From positions 248,001 to 312,000 of the forward strand of contig JAACJO010000003.1 in NCBI GenBank assembly GCA_013368445.1: a stretch of 64,000 nt of DNA. The letters run 5' to 3'. The stretch comes from Leucocoprinus leucothites (lineage: Eukaryota > Basidiomycota > Agaricomycetes > Agaricales > Agaricaceae). This document shows, one piece after another, positions 22,958-35,115 of the stretch (positions are counted from its first letter, which is position 1; each line of letters starts with the position of its first letter). The position numbers were made by a program, and so were the translations under genes. The notes under the pieces were generated by a model, which did no database searches, had not been told where the DNA came from, and saw only the letters and a list, made by a program, of their open reading frames with translations.

Positions 22958-25900
22958 ATGTCGGCGCCGGAATACAATGAGCTCGTTGAGGTCCGTTTTC
23001 TTACTTCATTGGCTGAAGAGCTCCTGATAATTTATCTTCCGCAAAGGCAGAACTCTCTGGAGAGAACAAGGAAGTGTATCTCTTCCGGTGGTTAACTGTT
23101 ACACTGAAATATATCAAGGAATCTCCCATCATATGTTTATTTATCTCCTCATCCGTCTTCTGCTAGCCAGCTCACTTCCGGATCGCGATTGTAACATTAG
23201 CCCGACCTCAAAGCTAAGCAATCGGACATAGAGAAGCAGTTGATCAAGATCGTATCATCTCCTGAGCCATATCCAATGCCTGGTCGCGCTTTTCGGAATT
23301 TAGTGGGGAAATGTTTAGTGGAGATGTATATGAGAGCAGAGACGAGAACAATGTTTGATGTGTTGCAGGCTTTTATGAAAGTCGCTGGGGATTTCAAGGC
23401 ACCTGCTGACAGAGATGGTAGCAAAATGTAAGTCTCCTCAGCCTGCCTAAGGGATTGACTTGATTGATTGATTTGGTGGGTAGAGCTGCACTATCGTGTG
23501 TGGGGGATGTGATGGCTGTGTTCAGCGCAAATGTAAGTCTTTCTATGTTAGTCTGAGTACGGTAGACTGATACCTAGTGGTATATGCATGTCTAGGTGAT
23601 GTCTTTCATGGCGGAGATTGTGACTGTCACTTTGAAGACTACGAAATCATCCAACGTACATCATCCCGTTTCAGCGCCTTTTGCATTGCTCATGGCTCTG
23701 GTAATTATTAGTCTACACTGTTGAGATATCAAGCACTGGTTGTGCTCGAGAAATCCCTCTTGACCGGGAAGCGAGCTATTACAGATGCCACTATGAAGGA
23801 CATTTCCAAGCAATGCAGGAACTATCTTACGGATAAAGCTCTGCCAGTTCAGTGTGCTGCCGCAAATGTGGGTTTGACATCCGACTCATTCTTTGTGACA
23901 TGCATATTGATGATTCTGCAGGTGATCATTGTTATGTACTCCACGATGATGGTACTCATCCATCAACTAGCGAGGTTGAAGCCATCTTGAACCTTTGTAT
24001 CAAGAGCCTCGATACGGCTGATCAGCTCACTCGATGTACCCTCGCCCAGCTCGTCGGCCACCTTCTAGCATCCACACAAGTAGAGCGTGCCGTTCCTGTA
24101 CCCGAACTGGCACAGAAAGCCAAGAAAGACCAGGAGAACGCTGATGACGATGCGATCACTCCATCACAAGCTGCTGAAGTGAAAAAAGCGCAGCTCTCGC
24201 CAACCGAGATGCTCCTCCTCCTTTCCAATCCCTTCAACAAACCCCACCAACCTCATAAAATCCATGTCGGCATATTTGACTTTTATGCTGCCTTGTTCAC
24301 ACACTTAGGTCCTGGATGGGTAAAGACGAATTTCTCGCTTGTCATTGGACATCTCATGAATGAGATTGTCTCTCTTCCACGAAACTCAATGACGCGATAC
24401 GAGACATTGTCTGTGAGGATGCTTGTTGGGATTTTATTGCGAGATTTGATAGGAGTGAGGATGTTGAGCGAACAGGGGCAGATCGGTGCTATCCAAGAAC
24501 TGGCAAATAGCTATCTCAAGTGGTGGCCTGCGATGATGCCAGGCCAAGTCGCTCCGCCCTCCCCCGTGCTTGTCATGGTCCTTCGTGAAGTAGCAGGGCT
24601 ACTTCAGCAACTCGGAAATGCACCTCCTCCAGTTCAGGATGCCCTTTCCGAGCCGCTCGTCACCATCCTTGCTCATCCGAGCCATACTATCCGCGTCACG
24701 GGCTCATGGGCTCTCTGTTGTTTCTGCTATTCCACCCCTCTTCAGCTCCCTAAGACGATCTTATTGTTGATGGATAAGCTGCAGAGGGATCTGACAATGA
24801 TCAATACCCCATGGTCTTTGCACAAGGCATCGTTCAGAGTGCTGGGGCATGCGTATGGTCTAGCATAATGCATCCACTCTTGTCACACTCGACGTTGCAC
24901 ATCGCATCATATTCCTCCTCAATAATACACTCCTCCTTCGCCAATGGGTTCATCTCGCGAAATGTCGAAGATCCAGCAGAGTTACAATAACATCAACTTC
25001 CACCAGGTGTCAAACACGAACAAGAACTCACCCTTCGAGAGCATGGATCTCTACTCTGTCGGCATGTATACCAATGTTCCTCCAAGCTTGGGTTTAGCAG
25101 TATCACAGAATCGACACAAGCATTGTTGTTACAGTTGACTATATCGGTGTTTGCTGGGCCTGAAGCATACGGGGATGCTGGATCAGCTGTACAGGCTGCA
25201 ATTGCGAGTTCAGCTGGGACATTTACGTCGGTTAGGGTGACAACAGATGGGTATGGGTACGGTGTGATGAGCAACGAGGTCGTTGATTTTGGTGGGATTG
25301 GTGCTGGGGTTAATGGGGATGTGGAAGCGGGTGGAGTGGCCAGGAGGAGGGATTATTTGAATAGAGATGATGTTGAGGTCTCAATAGACACTCTAGTGTG
25401 TGCTCGTGCTTGAATCATCACTGGTGCTGCGGCTGACATGGACGGGTTCTAGCTTCAGAAACCCATCTTGGATGCATGTGAACATGACCCCTTATCGCTC
25501 TACCAGGCCGAGTTTGCGTTGAACGAGTATCAACTCCTCGAGTCTCCCCCACCTGCTGCATCAGTCACCGACACTGCTATTGAACTCTTTGTGCAACTGC
25601 TGCCTTCACAGGATCTATTGTCGACAGTCGAGTTCATTCAGCAGGTCTCGGAGTTTGTCAGGTCATCCAAGTTTGATAAGAACCTCGGCCACAAGTCTGC
25701 TGTATTTGTGAATGCTACTATTGCCCTTGTTTTGGTGCCATGTTATGCTACGGTGGCACAGAGCAGGCAGGTGAAAGAGACTTTCAGGAGTTCGCAGGTT
25801 ACCACATCACTATCTGCTTTCCTGAGTGTATGTCTCTTATCAAGTCATCCGAACCTTCATCTAATCTTTGCAATTAGGATGCATCGATCAATGGTGATTT

Positions 25901-26812
25901 AGTGTTACAATCAGCAGGAAGCAAATGTATCGGTCGACTCGCGAGTCTCTCAGGAACAAACTTCTTAGCAAGTCAAATCAAGGACCTTATTGATCAAGTT
26001 GTCAGCAATCGCAACCCGTACTCCCGTGCAGGATGCGCCCTCGCTTTTGGAGTGATATACACCCATGTTGGACTTGCTGCTGGCCCCTTGCTCGGAACCA
26101 CTGTCCAGGTCCTCAAATCCCTCAGTATCAACTCTCATCCCATTGCTCATTTTTGTGCACTAAATGCACTACCGAGAGTTATTGACGCTGCGAGTTTATC
26201 CTATGTGCAGTTCGTCCCGGGTACCTTGGGCATGTTGCTCAAGATTTACTTGATGGACTCTCATGAGCGTGAAGGTGGCTTGAACGTCAGTAATACCAAT
26301 TTGGGAGGGGAACAGCCAGCATATCCTGTTGTATGCCAGATCATTGATGCTGTTATTAATGTTCTTGGGCCAGATGTCAGAGAGTCTAGTCGGATGAGAG
26401 AGCTGGTGCTGGGTCTCGTTTGGGAGTTTATGGAGGAAAAGGAAATGGGCTTTACAGCACCCACTGCGTATGTTATGGAAATCAGACTGGAAGGCTTGGT
26501 TGTCTCAAGAGATACCATTGAGGTGAGTATCTCTGATTTATTTTTCGGTGATGATACCTTGTTCACATGCCGTTGTGTAGGAACTCAGCCCCAATGTGTC
26601 GGCCATGCTCCGAATCTCAACACTCTCGGCAATGTGTGCAACTCCGAGTTTCTGGCTTGAAACAAAACTACTTCGAAAAGGTTATTCAACCCTACCTTTC
26701 CACACTTTTGTCACTCTGGATTGCGTCATTGCATGATTACGCCAGTATTTGGATTGATTCCGAGTTCTTTTACGATACATCGTCTGTTGCAATTGACTCC
26801 TGTGCTGTCTGA
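22958..26812 (+). pseudogene. HEATR5/Laa1-like HEAT-repeat protein, copy 4 (retains segments lost elsewhere)
   Basis: This is the most informative copy for the ancestral gene. It keeps a central HEAT region at about 24,260-24,868 (RMLVGILLRDLIGVRMLSEQ and VREVAGLLQQLGN-like blocks) and the region at 25,902-26,430 (SRAGCALAFGVIYTHVGLA), both missing from copies 1-3. It has its own deletions: after GHAYGLA (24,868) it jumps to the LVTLDV block, and after EFMEEKE (about 26,445) it jumps over the CIQHFLMF and IMSRT blocks to the ...AYVMEIRLEGLV block. It shares the exon-1 frameshift. The 5' introns resemble copy 2. An exact protein cannot be derived. Confidence 0.8.
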
Positions 26813-27693
26813 CTCGTTGGTTGCCAATATGTTGATTATGGTGTTATGCCTGTAGGGATCGCGACGCAGTACAATTTCGCGGCTCTTCTCTACACTATGT
26901 CTACATGTCATTAAAGATTTAATTAACAGTCTATTGATCTTCTACATTTGTGTTTTGATCTGAGTCGAGGTCCGAAAAGCCTAAAATTGTAATGATATCA
27001 TGTAGCCTGGGCACTTGATTGCTGAACTTGGCGTATTCAACAGTCAACTGATCAAGGAGTCCTGAGTGTGCACATTGTGAGGAATTTGGTGATGTTCGGA
27101 AAATCGGATGGATATGTCACATTCGTGATATGTGGTGGTAATTACTAGCATCTTTACGCTCTTACCTACAAATGCCACCCGCCAAAGCCACATTCATGTG
27201 AGATAATGTAAATTGTAGCAGGATCCTCTTGCTGGGGATGGTGGGTGGGGAGTTGTCATTGGCCTGCTATGAAGGAGTCATTATTGTTGTCGTCATAATG
27301 GATGATCAGGGGTGAGAAGGAACAAACAGTGTATACCAACACACAGCTGTCCTAGTGTACTTGAGTCGTAGCCAGGTGGACACTGGGAAAGTACATTCAC
27401 ACACTTCAAAAAATAAAAATAAAAAGCTCCCACTACCGAGACAAAGCCTAGAACAAGGCCATAAAGGCCTGTTCCCACAATATCCATTATCCCAAGGGGT
27501 GGAGGTCCTTGGGCAGAGAATCAATTTTCTTGTGCACCATAGAACCCTCATCTTGCTTTGCAGAGTCAGTGACTGGTGTGAGCAACTGGGTCCCATTAAA
27601 TTTCTGGTTCATGTTGGCATATTTGGGATCAACTCATACACAATGACAGGACCTTTTACACTGACATAAGTTGTATGAAGTAAGACAAAAAAA
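26813..27693. other. Convergent 3' spacer of unit 4
   Basis: It is homologous to the spacer at 19,131-19,939, including the about 550-bp stretch missing from units 1 and 2. CpG content already falls here relative to the earlier units. No gene is supported. Confidence 0.5.
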
Positions 27694-27768
27694 CTAGGAG
27701 GTAAGTCCTGCACTCAAGCCCATTTCAGATGGTATCTCAGTGTCATTCTGCCTGTCTGCATCATCACT
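27694..27768 (-). pseudogene. 3' stub of a fourth NACHT gene
   Basis: Starting at the stop codon (CTA at 27,694-27,696 on +), 75 bp align with the last codons of the acidic tails of copies 1-3 (compare 13,487-13,561). Homology then ends abruptly. This is the right border of the array: the rest of NACHT copy 4 is gone. Confidence 0.75.
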
Positions 27769-29800
27769 GAAGTTGAACAAACATTGAATTGTCCAAATTG
27801 TCAAGCATGCCAGCCCTAGGATTCTATAACCTAGGGTGGAATGGGATTTCTCACACAGGTCTCAGATCCTGGCAGGACTTTTCACACATATAACAGTATT
27901 TTTGGTATTCTAAGATGTACAAAGGGTTGGAGGAGTTGCAATGTACTACACCTTTTGATGCTTTCCAATGTCAGTTGCATATTTCTGAGCTCAAAATAGT
28001 GCCTTATGCTTGAAAGGGTCAAGACCATGGTTAATGCACAAAAGGCTCAAAAGGTTCATACATGCTTCCAAGGCACCAGAGCGCTAGAGTGCCCTTGCAA
28101 GGTACAAAATGATATACTTACCAATTTAGGCACTATGGTATGTTGGCTCCAACCAATGGTAGCTTTGCCTGTTGTTAAGATTTACAGTCAGAGCACCTAG
28201 TAACATCACATGTCACAACACATGATTGGGTTACATAAGACAGCAGCTAACTGGTCTTTAACCTACTTCAATTAATAAGCTTGAGTATTCTTGAAAGCTC
28301 AGTAAGAGAAGGCCAAGAAGACTTGAGGTAAGTCTAAGGTAGTGTGAGGTTCAAGACAACAAAAATGATACAAGTGAATTCAAGGTGGGGTGAGTAAACA
28401 CAAGTAGTCCAGGAAACAAAGGAAAGATTAAACTTGTGTTTAATCTTCCAAGTACAAAGTCTTTAAATACTAATTAAGTGAAATGATATCAAACTATGAA
28501 ACTACAACTACAAGTCCGGGATCACTATCATGATTCTGATAAATATGTATCTGTCTGCCAATGTAACAGCTATCATAGTTAGGTATCGAATAGTTCCAAT
28601 CCAAATGCGATGTCCATAAAACCATCATTGTCTGTTTATCAATCTTATTAGTCCATAACGATCAAACAGCGAAACCATTTCTCCTGATCCTCCTAATGAC
28701 ATCCATCCAGTTGTACTCATCCCAATCAACATCGAATCATTCTTCTTCCACATCAAATTTACCAATGTACTCTTCCCAATCAAGAACTGCAGCTTCGGAC
28801 TGTGTGGCTGTGTCAGCGTCTAAGATAATTAAGTCACAGTGGGCATCAATCAAATCAACGTTTATAACACCTGTTACCACCCTATATGTCTCTAAAGTCA
28901 ATCTTTCAATGCAATATAAAGATAAATTGGGGGCCTAATGTGACCTTTCCTGACCATTTCAAACAGCAAAAAGTTTTGTGTGATATGGAACATACCCAAA
29001 CCTTGATTCTCCATAAACTCACCACTGTATCATAGTGGGGGTAGCTAGAACATGTTCACCTTGTATGGTACTTTTGATCTATTGAGAGTCTGAACCCTTT
29101 CCCAGGAACTGGTCACCCATGGTAGTTAATTTAATGCTGCCAAATATCTATAAACTGTGATATATATTACTAAAATAGGAACTAATAGAATAGAGCTAAA
29201 CAGTAATATTTGTGCTAAATACCCCTGCTAAATATTAGCAGCTACAGGGGTGGGCCTGCCACTGATCCCATTTGTGTGCACTTGTTGGCATGAGCATCAT
29301 TGCTGCTGTCCTTGCCACCACCATCATCTTGTCCTTGCACTGATCTCTCACCAGTACTATCTTGTTCCTCCTCATCTCTCTGAGAAGCAGTACACCTCAT
29401 GGAAGTGGTGCCTAACCATGGTTTCAGTTAATTATTGAAAGGAAGGAAGTAATAATACAAACCATTAGTGCCTCCCATGTTGGAAAAACCTAAATTATGT
29501 TATAAAACATTTTAATGCATTCATATGGACTGTCCAACCCTGAGCAAAATTGGCCTATGATAATGTGTTTGGACACAAAGGTTCATCTATTTTAGGACAC
29601 AGTTAGAATGGAAATAATTAGTTATTACTAAGCTATGGTGTGACAATGCATTATAACCTTGTTATAACCTTTACATATATAGTCAGGGCTGCTTAGGGGC
29701 TGGCAAGGAGGACAGATCATGATCATGTTGAAGTTAAGGGATGGAAAAAAATACTGTACAGCTATTTTCAATGTTTCGACACCACAAGACTATGAAAAAA
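27769..29800. other. Unassigned CpG-poor stretch; one weak acidic ORF relic on minus strand
   Basis: No recognisable gene was found. On the minus strand at about 28,870-28,660 there is a frame ending in an acidic, Trp-containing stretch (VLDWEEYIGKFDVEEE, one TGA, then FDVDWDEYNWMDVIRRIRR) that could be the C-terminus of an unidentified decayed gene. The rest is AT-rich with many stops. Confidence 0.3.
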
Positions 29801-31660
29801 TCATTTTGTAACTGTGTGAGCAGAATGATGAGTGGTCACTACTGAGTCCTCAGATGGGTTCTGAGCACTTGAGGGGGGAGTTTCCAATCCCTTGCCATGC
29901 CCTCTGCCCCTCTTTGAACCACCCCTAGTACTAGCTTTTCCACTGCCTCTACTACCTGACTTGCCTCTACTGTGACCAGGACCTGGTCCAATATCAATTG
30001 GCATGTTTGCTTGGGCTGTAGTATTAGGTAATGAAGTGCCTGTACTGCTAACAATGGTCGTATACTGGACAGAAGGAGATGTCATATTTAAAGGTGTTCT
30101 TGTTTGTGGTTGTGGTCAGATTGGCTGCTTGAAATCAGTTGTGATAAGACTGTCACCACTATTGAGGTGGTTGTTTTGATCGTCATAGTCTTTTTCATCA
30201 AGAGTTTGATCACCTACATGAACACATTGATCAGCTGATTATAATACATATGAACAACAAATATAATACCTGGATTGACATGTTGGACCTCTTCACCAAC
30301 ATCTATGTTCCAGCCCTCACAATCATCTGGACCTGGATTGTCAATAGACAGTCCATGAGCTCCAGTGATGAGTCCCTCCTCAATTCTGCTATCTTCAGTC
30401 TCTCCCTCCAATTGGTTGTTCTTCAGATCCTCCATAAAGATGACCTTGTTGTAAAACTGATAAATTTGCATATTTCCATTGGCAGTGTTCTTGATAATGG
30501 TATGTTTATATTGCTCAAACCATTTTGCATAGGGCCACTGTGTAACACTTCCTTTTGGTGTGAACACTGGGTCCCATGAGTGTAGATGGATCGACTACAA
30601 GAAGATAACAGTGTCAGTAAACTTTGACCTGGTAAATGTGAGCCAATTACAAACTATGATGGCCGCAAATGTAATTAGCCCTGGTGTGACTGCCTTTACA
30701 TGCCAGATTTCCCCAAACTTCTGCCTTGATCTTGCTGGTATCCCTTGAACAACTGATTGCAAGCCAAATAGCATACCCCTGATAAGCTAAGGGCACAGAT
30801 ACGCAAACAATTCAGATCTGACAAAAGTAGAAGTACTTACAAGGGCAAGTGGCTTGACCATGAATAGTGCCTTGGCCCACCAGCTATGTCCATATTCTTG
30901 TATAATAATGGAGCAAATTTCGAGTAGTGGCCCTTATCAGGGCAAATGAGTGCCTTTTGATAATATGGGTGGTTGGGCTGTTCAGCTGGAAGGACAGTGC
31001 TATATAGGCTATATTCTTTCCAGAGGTACAGTGTGAGGATCTTGCTATTGTAAAGGCATCTGTGCCGAGATGCACCAGCAGCTTCACAGAACTGGTAAGT
31101 AAATCAGTGTTAGCCCAAAGATCAGACATTCCAAAAACATAGCTCATGATGTCTCTCAACTCACAATCACTTTCGAGATCAACATGAAGCTCAGGTGGTA
31201 TCGCTTTGTATATTTCTGCCCTCACACCAAGGAGCCTTTTTTCTGGAGTATCATAGCACTTGGGATCAACAGCTGCTGAAGCGAGCTCTGATAAGTCAAA
31301 GTGCTCCTCAGGCAAGGCCTCTTGTAAAAGAAATGGCTCGTTCATGATGCTGAATTTGCTTCCTAGATGTCTGATATGATTAATCATGGTGCATGGCAGC
31401 TTGTATACCTTAGATTTAGCATGCTTGCACTTGGCCACCTCAGCTTCTCTGGCATCACCCTTATCATCCTCATCATCCTCATCTTCAATGCCCTCGAAAT
31501 CGAATTCCTCACTATTATCATCGGATGCTTTTGCTTTAGCCTTAGCCTTGCTCTTGGTCCCTTTCTTGACAGTGTGAACCTTGCTCGTAACCTGAGCGAG
31601 GTTTTGGAGGTTAACATAATTTGTTCCGGTACTCTCAAAGCACTCCACAAGGTCAGGATC

Positions 31661-31751
31661 TTGCTGATGAGCAACAGGCTGCTGATGGGCAACAGGCTGC
31701 TGATGGGTGACAGGCTGATGATGGGTGACAGGCTGATGATGAGCAACATGC
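31661..31751 (-). repeat. 18-bp coding minisatellite (five units)
   Basis: Five tandem 18-bp units on the pattern CTGCTGATGGGTGACAGG, read on the minus strand as the hexapeptide (V/T/A)-H-(H/Q)-Q-P-V. Units differ at a few positions. The repeat is in frame with the downstream ECFEST exon and starts at an intron 3' border. Confidence 0.8.
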
Positions 31752-31905
31752 TCCTACATGCCAGTTACAAGCTTCAGATGAACCCATAAATCTTATGGTG
31801 CTTGACTGAGAACACTCACCATGCCATAAGGGATGTGAGTTGGCTGGAGTGCCATTTGGTTGGGCTGCCAGTGAGCTACACTAGGGTGGAAGTTGTGTGG
31901 TCCCT

Positions 31906-32506
31906 TGTCACGACCCAATCCTCGCCACCGGCCTGGCTGACAATTTCTCAACTTAGAATCTTTTACGCATCCCATTCTTCCATCCTATCGCTTTGGCTCG
32001 CTTCCACTCCATTCGCTCCACTCTTCTTCTTTACCCTTTGGCTTCTGGCGCGTTGTGTTTGGACTTTCTCACGTCATGTCATACTTCATTCCTCTTGTCA
32101 TTTCTAGTCTTCTTCCGATGTCGGATATTATTATTCTTCTAGCCTTTCTGAAATGTCGGATGCTTATTATCCTCTTATCCTTTTTCTGTTATGTCTTTGT
32201 TTCTTGCTATCTGACCCTATCCGCTGCCTCGTATATAAGTAGTCGAACTTGTACTGTATTCCTCAGTCTGATAATCAACTAAGTCATGTGTTACTACCTT
32301 GTCTGACCTCAGCTCTCTCCTTGCCCTTCCGTCTCTATCCATCTCCGAAATCCAGGTCAGTGTCAGTAGTGGCACAACACATAAGTTGAGGCCAAGACCC
32401 ACTCCCGTGTTCATCGACCGGATCAGTCATCTCTGTTCCCCTGTCTTAGACACCCAGTCTTGAACATCGGCTTCGTTTCCCATCCTTAGTAACCTAGTTC
32501 TTGACA
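31906..32506 (+). mobile_element. Solo LTR, family B (601 bp)
   Basis: It begins TGTCACGACCCAATCC and ends TTCTTGACA, with a perfect 5-bp target duplication TCCCT at 31,901-31,905 and 32,507-32,511. TGTCA...TGACA ends suit Ty3/Gypsy LTRs. A TATATAAG box lies near 32,232. It stands out as a CpG-rich island in CpG-poor DNA, so the insertion is young. The + orientation is chosen from the TATA box. Confidence 0.9.
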
Positions 32507-32699
32507 TCCCTGGAACTGGATGTTCAGGGCTTGTAGGGGGATTTGAGGAGGTGGCTGAGAATTTGGCTGGAGAAACAGCTGAGGATTCAGCTGAGAGACC
32601 TGTTGAGGTCTTTGGCAAGGCATGACACCCTGAGTCAGTTGAGTGGGTTTCATTGCAATGAGGGTTAGGGAGACTGTAGATGAACAAGTCACATTTATC

Positions 32700-33071
32700 T
32701 GTCACGATAATAATCAGCAGGTCTTTGATCAGGACATAATAAAGCATCAGTTCACAGAAAAAAATTGGATACATTTGCTAAAAAAAGTAACCGCCTGGAG
32801 GTGGCGGCCTTTCTTAAGATGCAATTCTGCTGTAATGAGGTATTTTTGATTGGTTGATATGCCCCCTTGCCTTGATCAGAACTTTCACATTGCCAATCAT
32901 GTCAGAAAGGCAGACACAATGTGATGCCAAGGTGTTGGTGGGGATCATACACTACTCTAAAGAAGGTAAGCTATGTCATAAATTGTCCACTTCTTGGCAA
33001 TATGGTCATGGTGTTTTCCTGGAAGAATCTGTGGTTGGGGTGCTAAAACATATCAGATCATACAAAGCTGA
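32700..33071. other. Unassigned stretch
   Basis: Short open frames on both strands, none with recognisable motifs. It may hold upstream exons or UTR of the minus-strand gene that ends at 29,801. Confidence 0.25.
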
Positions 33072-34450
33072 TTAATCAAAAGACCGACCTGTTCTTCTTG
33101 CCCTTGATGTCACTGATAGACAAGGGGATAAACATGAGCCTGCTAGTCTGATCTTGGCCCCAGATGAAGATTGAAAGCAACCTTTCCCAGAGATAATGAT
33201 CAATGTTTTGCTGTGAAGATAAAAATTTGATGAGACCAAAGAGTGGACCGCCAAGTGTAAGATCAGAAAGGGTGTGCCCATCAGTGAGCTAGCACTCACC
33301 TTATTTTGACCCAAGCCTTGGGATTGCTGCCACCATAGTGTCAGAGGTCTTGGTCTCGAGGTTGGTGTTCCCATTTGTTGGTAGTTTAATGAAGATTTGG
33401 ATGGTGCCATGGAGACAAATGACAAGGTGAAGAGTGGACTGCTGAGTGTAAAATCAGAAAGGGTGTGGCCATCGGCAAGCTAGGACTCACCTCAATCTTA
33501 GCTTTACTGCTACTGATAGCGTGACTTTGACAACTGTACCCACTGAGAAAGTTGGTGGCATGTGGATGTCTTTGACCATGCCATATGAGCTCAGCGTTTT
33601 CTCAGATGGCCAGGCTGAACACAGTGAGAAATATTGGTGATGAGAAGCATAGACAATTCTAGTCAGTGACAATGAACCAGACAAGATGGAGACAGCTACA
33701 GAAGCCCATAAGTAGAGTAAACCGATAACAATTATGGAGTGTACCAGATCAGCAGTGGCAGCAAGTGAGGTTGTCGATATTGACAACCACCATTCAGCCT
33801 TGGGAATCCCCATCCATGATCCACTGTCATCCCACCCTTCTTGGCTGCTTTCCAGAGAAGGAAGTTCTATGGTTGGGGGGCTTGGCGATTCCTGGGGTGG
33901 TGGCTTACTCATGTTGGGTGGCAGGGGTGATTTCGAAAGATCTGGATCTGCTTTCTGGTCCTTTGAATCCTGAATAAAATATTGAGTGGCTACTGGTGGA
34001 GAGCTTTTCATCATACCATATCCTTCACCTCTTTCTCCAGCTCATGCAATGACTCAGATGTAGCAGGTACATCTTCTACAGCAAGGGCATTCCGGAATTT
34101 CTGGAGATATGTTTCCTTATTGTGCAAGTGTATTCAATAGCATCTGGAACCACAGAAACATCTCATCCTGGGGTTGATGAATGCAGGGTGGATTTTGTTC
34201 CACTTTGCATATGTGCATTCAGCCTGATTAGGGTTAGGGACACCTCCCTTTTGTGTCAACACAATCACTCACTGGTATCCCGAAAGGTGTAGATGGATCA
34301 CCAAATGGTTGTTGCAGAGGCTGTGTTATAAACCGCTGCTGGATCAGAGGCTCATGACTGAAGCCAGAGGGATTATACATGTTGGTGGTGCTTGTGTTGC
34401 CCTATTAAAAAGAGATAAGTCAGTGGGAAAAGGTTTATCGAGTAGAACTC
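33072..34450 (-). pseudogene. Unrecognised minus-strand gene relic related to the 30-kb gene
   Basis: Several short open segments are separated by CACTCACC (donor-like AGGTGAGTG on minus). One exon near 34,310-34,090 (DPSTPFG..., ECTYAKWNKIHPAF in another frame) parallels the DPST...KG...YAKW block of the gene at 30,567-30,214, so this is probably a decayed paralogue. The open frame 34,014-33,487 is Ser/Pro-rich with hydrophobic stretches and no family signature. Confidence 0.3.
33231..33495 (-). repeat. About 70-bp direct repeat spanning an exon/intron border
   Basis: 33,231-33,302 and 33,422-33,493 share most bases (GATCAGAAAGGGTGTG core), each ending in ACTCACCT, a donor-like site on the minus strand. 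This points to an internal duplication of an exon end within the relic. Confidence 0.55.
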
Positions 34451-35115
34451 ACTAGATAGCAAAAATACAAGCTCCTATTATTCACCACCTCCACACAGTT
34501 AAACTAAATGGGACTGACAAACAAAAAAGTGAGTCGGAATACACAGTGGAAACTTACTGGTCCAGAGGAATTTGGGATGATAGAGGAGGGTTCTGAACTG
34601 AGTCAGTGACAGATCTGCATCCAAGTCAAGACACTTACAAATTCAGGAAGCTGATGTGAAGATGAGGAGGCAGGCAGAGGAGAAGGTTGAGGAAATTGCA
34701 GTTCTGATGCCTGCAGGCAGGTGGCAGAAGGGTGATGGTGCGGAGTGAGATGGGGAGGAAGATTTCATGGCTGCTAAAGGACCATTGGTCCATACATCAT
34801 GTTACAAGATAATCAGAGTGAGTAAATGGAACAGAGGCAGAGAGGGGACAAGGAGATGAGGACTTGCTTGTGAGGGAGGGTTGGGAAAGGAGGTGTGCTT
34901 GTTGTTCACCAACTCACTTCTCATGACTAGCTTGTACAGTCACCAATCTAAGTTCATTGGCTTGGCTGTCCAATAAGATTATGTAACATTTCCCATCATT
35001 CCCATCACAAGCCTTGCTTTGATCCCACAGACCACACTTACCAGCAAAACTGAACCCACCTCTCCCATCTGCTTTGCACCCATCCTTGCCTCATCCTAAT
35101 ACCTGCACATCATCC
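34451..35115. other. Unassigned stretch upstream of the Plavaka relic
   Basis: Repetitive purine-rich text (GAGGAGGCAGGCAGAGGAGAAGG type) followed by pyrimidine-rich DNA. No gene was found. It may contain the left end of the Plavaka element, but I could not identify its terminal repeat. Confidence 0.3.

Larger units (their letters stand above)
1..27768. repeat. Tandem array of HEAT-gene + NACHT-gene modules (three units plus a truncated fourth)
   Basis: The same ordered block (head region, HEATR5/Laa1-like gene on +, convergent NACHT gene on -) recurs with first-ATG positions 191, 8,787, 16,511 and 22,958, giving spacings of 8,596, 7,724 and 6,447 bp. Spacing differs through deletions in the HEAT gene, a solo LTR in unit 1, and unit-specific spacer sequence. 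The fourth unit stops within the NACHT 3' end at about 27,768, where CpG-poor transposon debris begins. The array probably extends left of the window, because base 1 lies inside the head region of unit 1. Confidence 0.9.
29801..32692 (-). pseudogene. DUF6698-like Gln/Pro-rich fungal protein, interrupted by a solo LTR
   Basis: Removing the LTR at 31,906-32,506 and one TCCCT restores a Gln/Pro-rich frame (LNIQFQ then GPHNFHPSVAHWQPNQ). A 65-70 nt intron (GTGAGT at about 31,819 to CATGTAG at about 31,755) leads into five HHQPVT-type repeats and a Lys/Ala-rich then acidic segment. A conserved-looking region follows (SKVYKLPCTMINHIRHLG), then exons reading YLWKEYSLYSTVLP and KAVTPGLITFAAIIV. The 3' region holds a YAKWFEQY block (30,567-30,214) and a Gly/Arg-rich tail (30,085-29,801). 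The PGLI-FAA and YAKW-type blocks remind me of DUF6698 proteins of agaricomycetes; I am unsure of this assignment and no function is known to me. Confidence 0.4.

Noticed and set aside
28696..28938. Ser-rich plus-strand frame as a gene
   Set aside because: The opposite strand gives a more protein-like acidic frame, and neither is supported by splice signals or homology I recognise.
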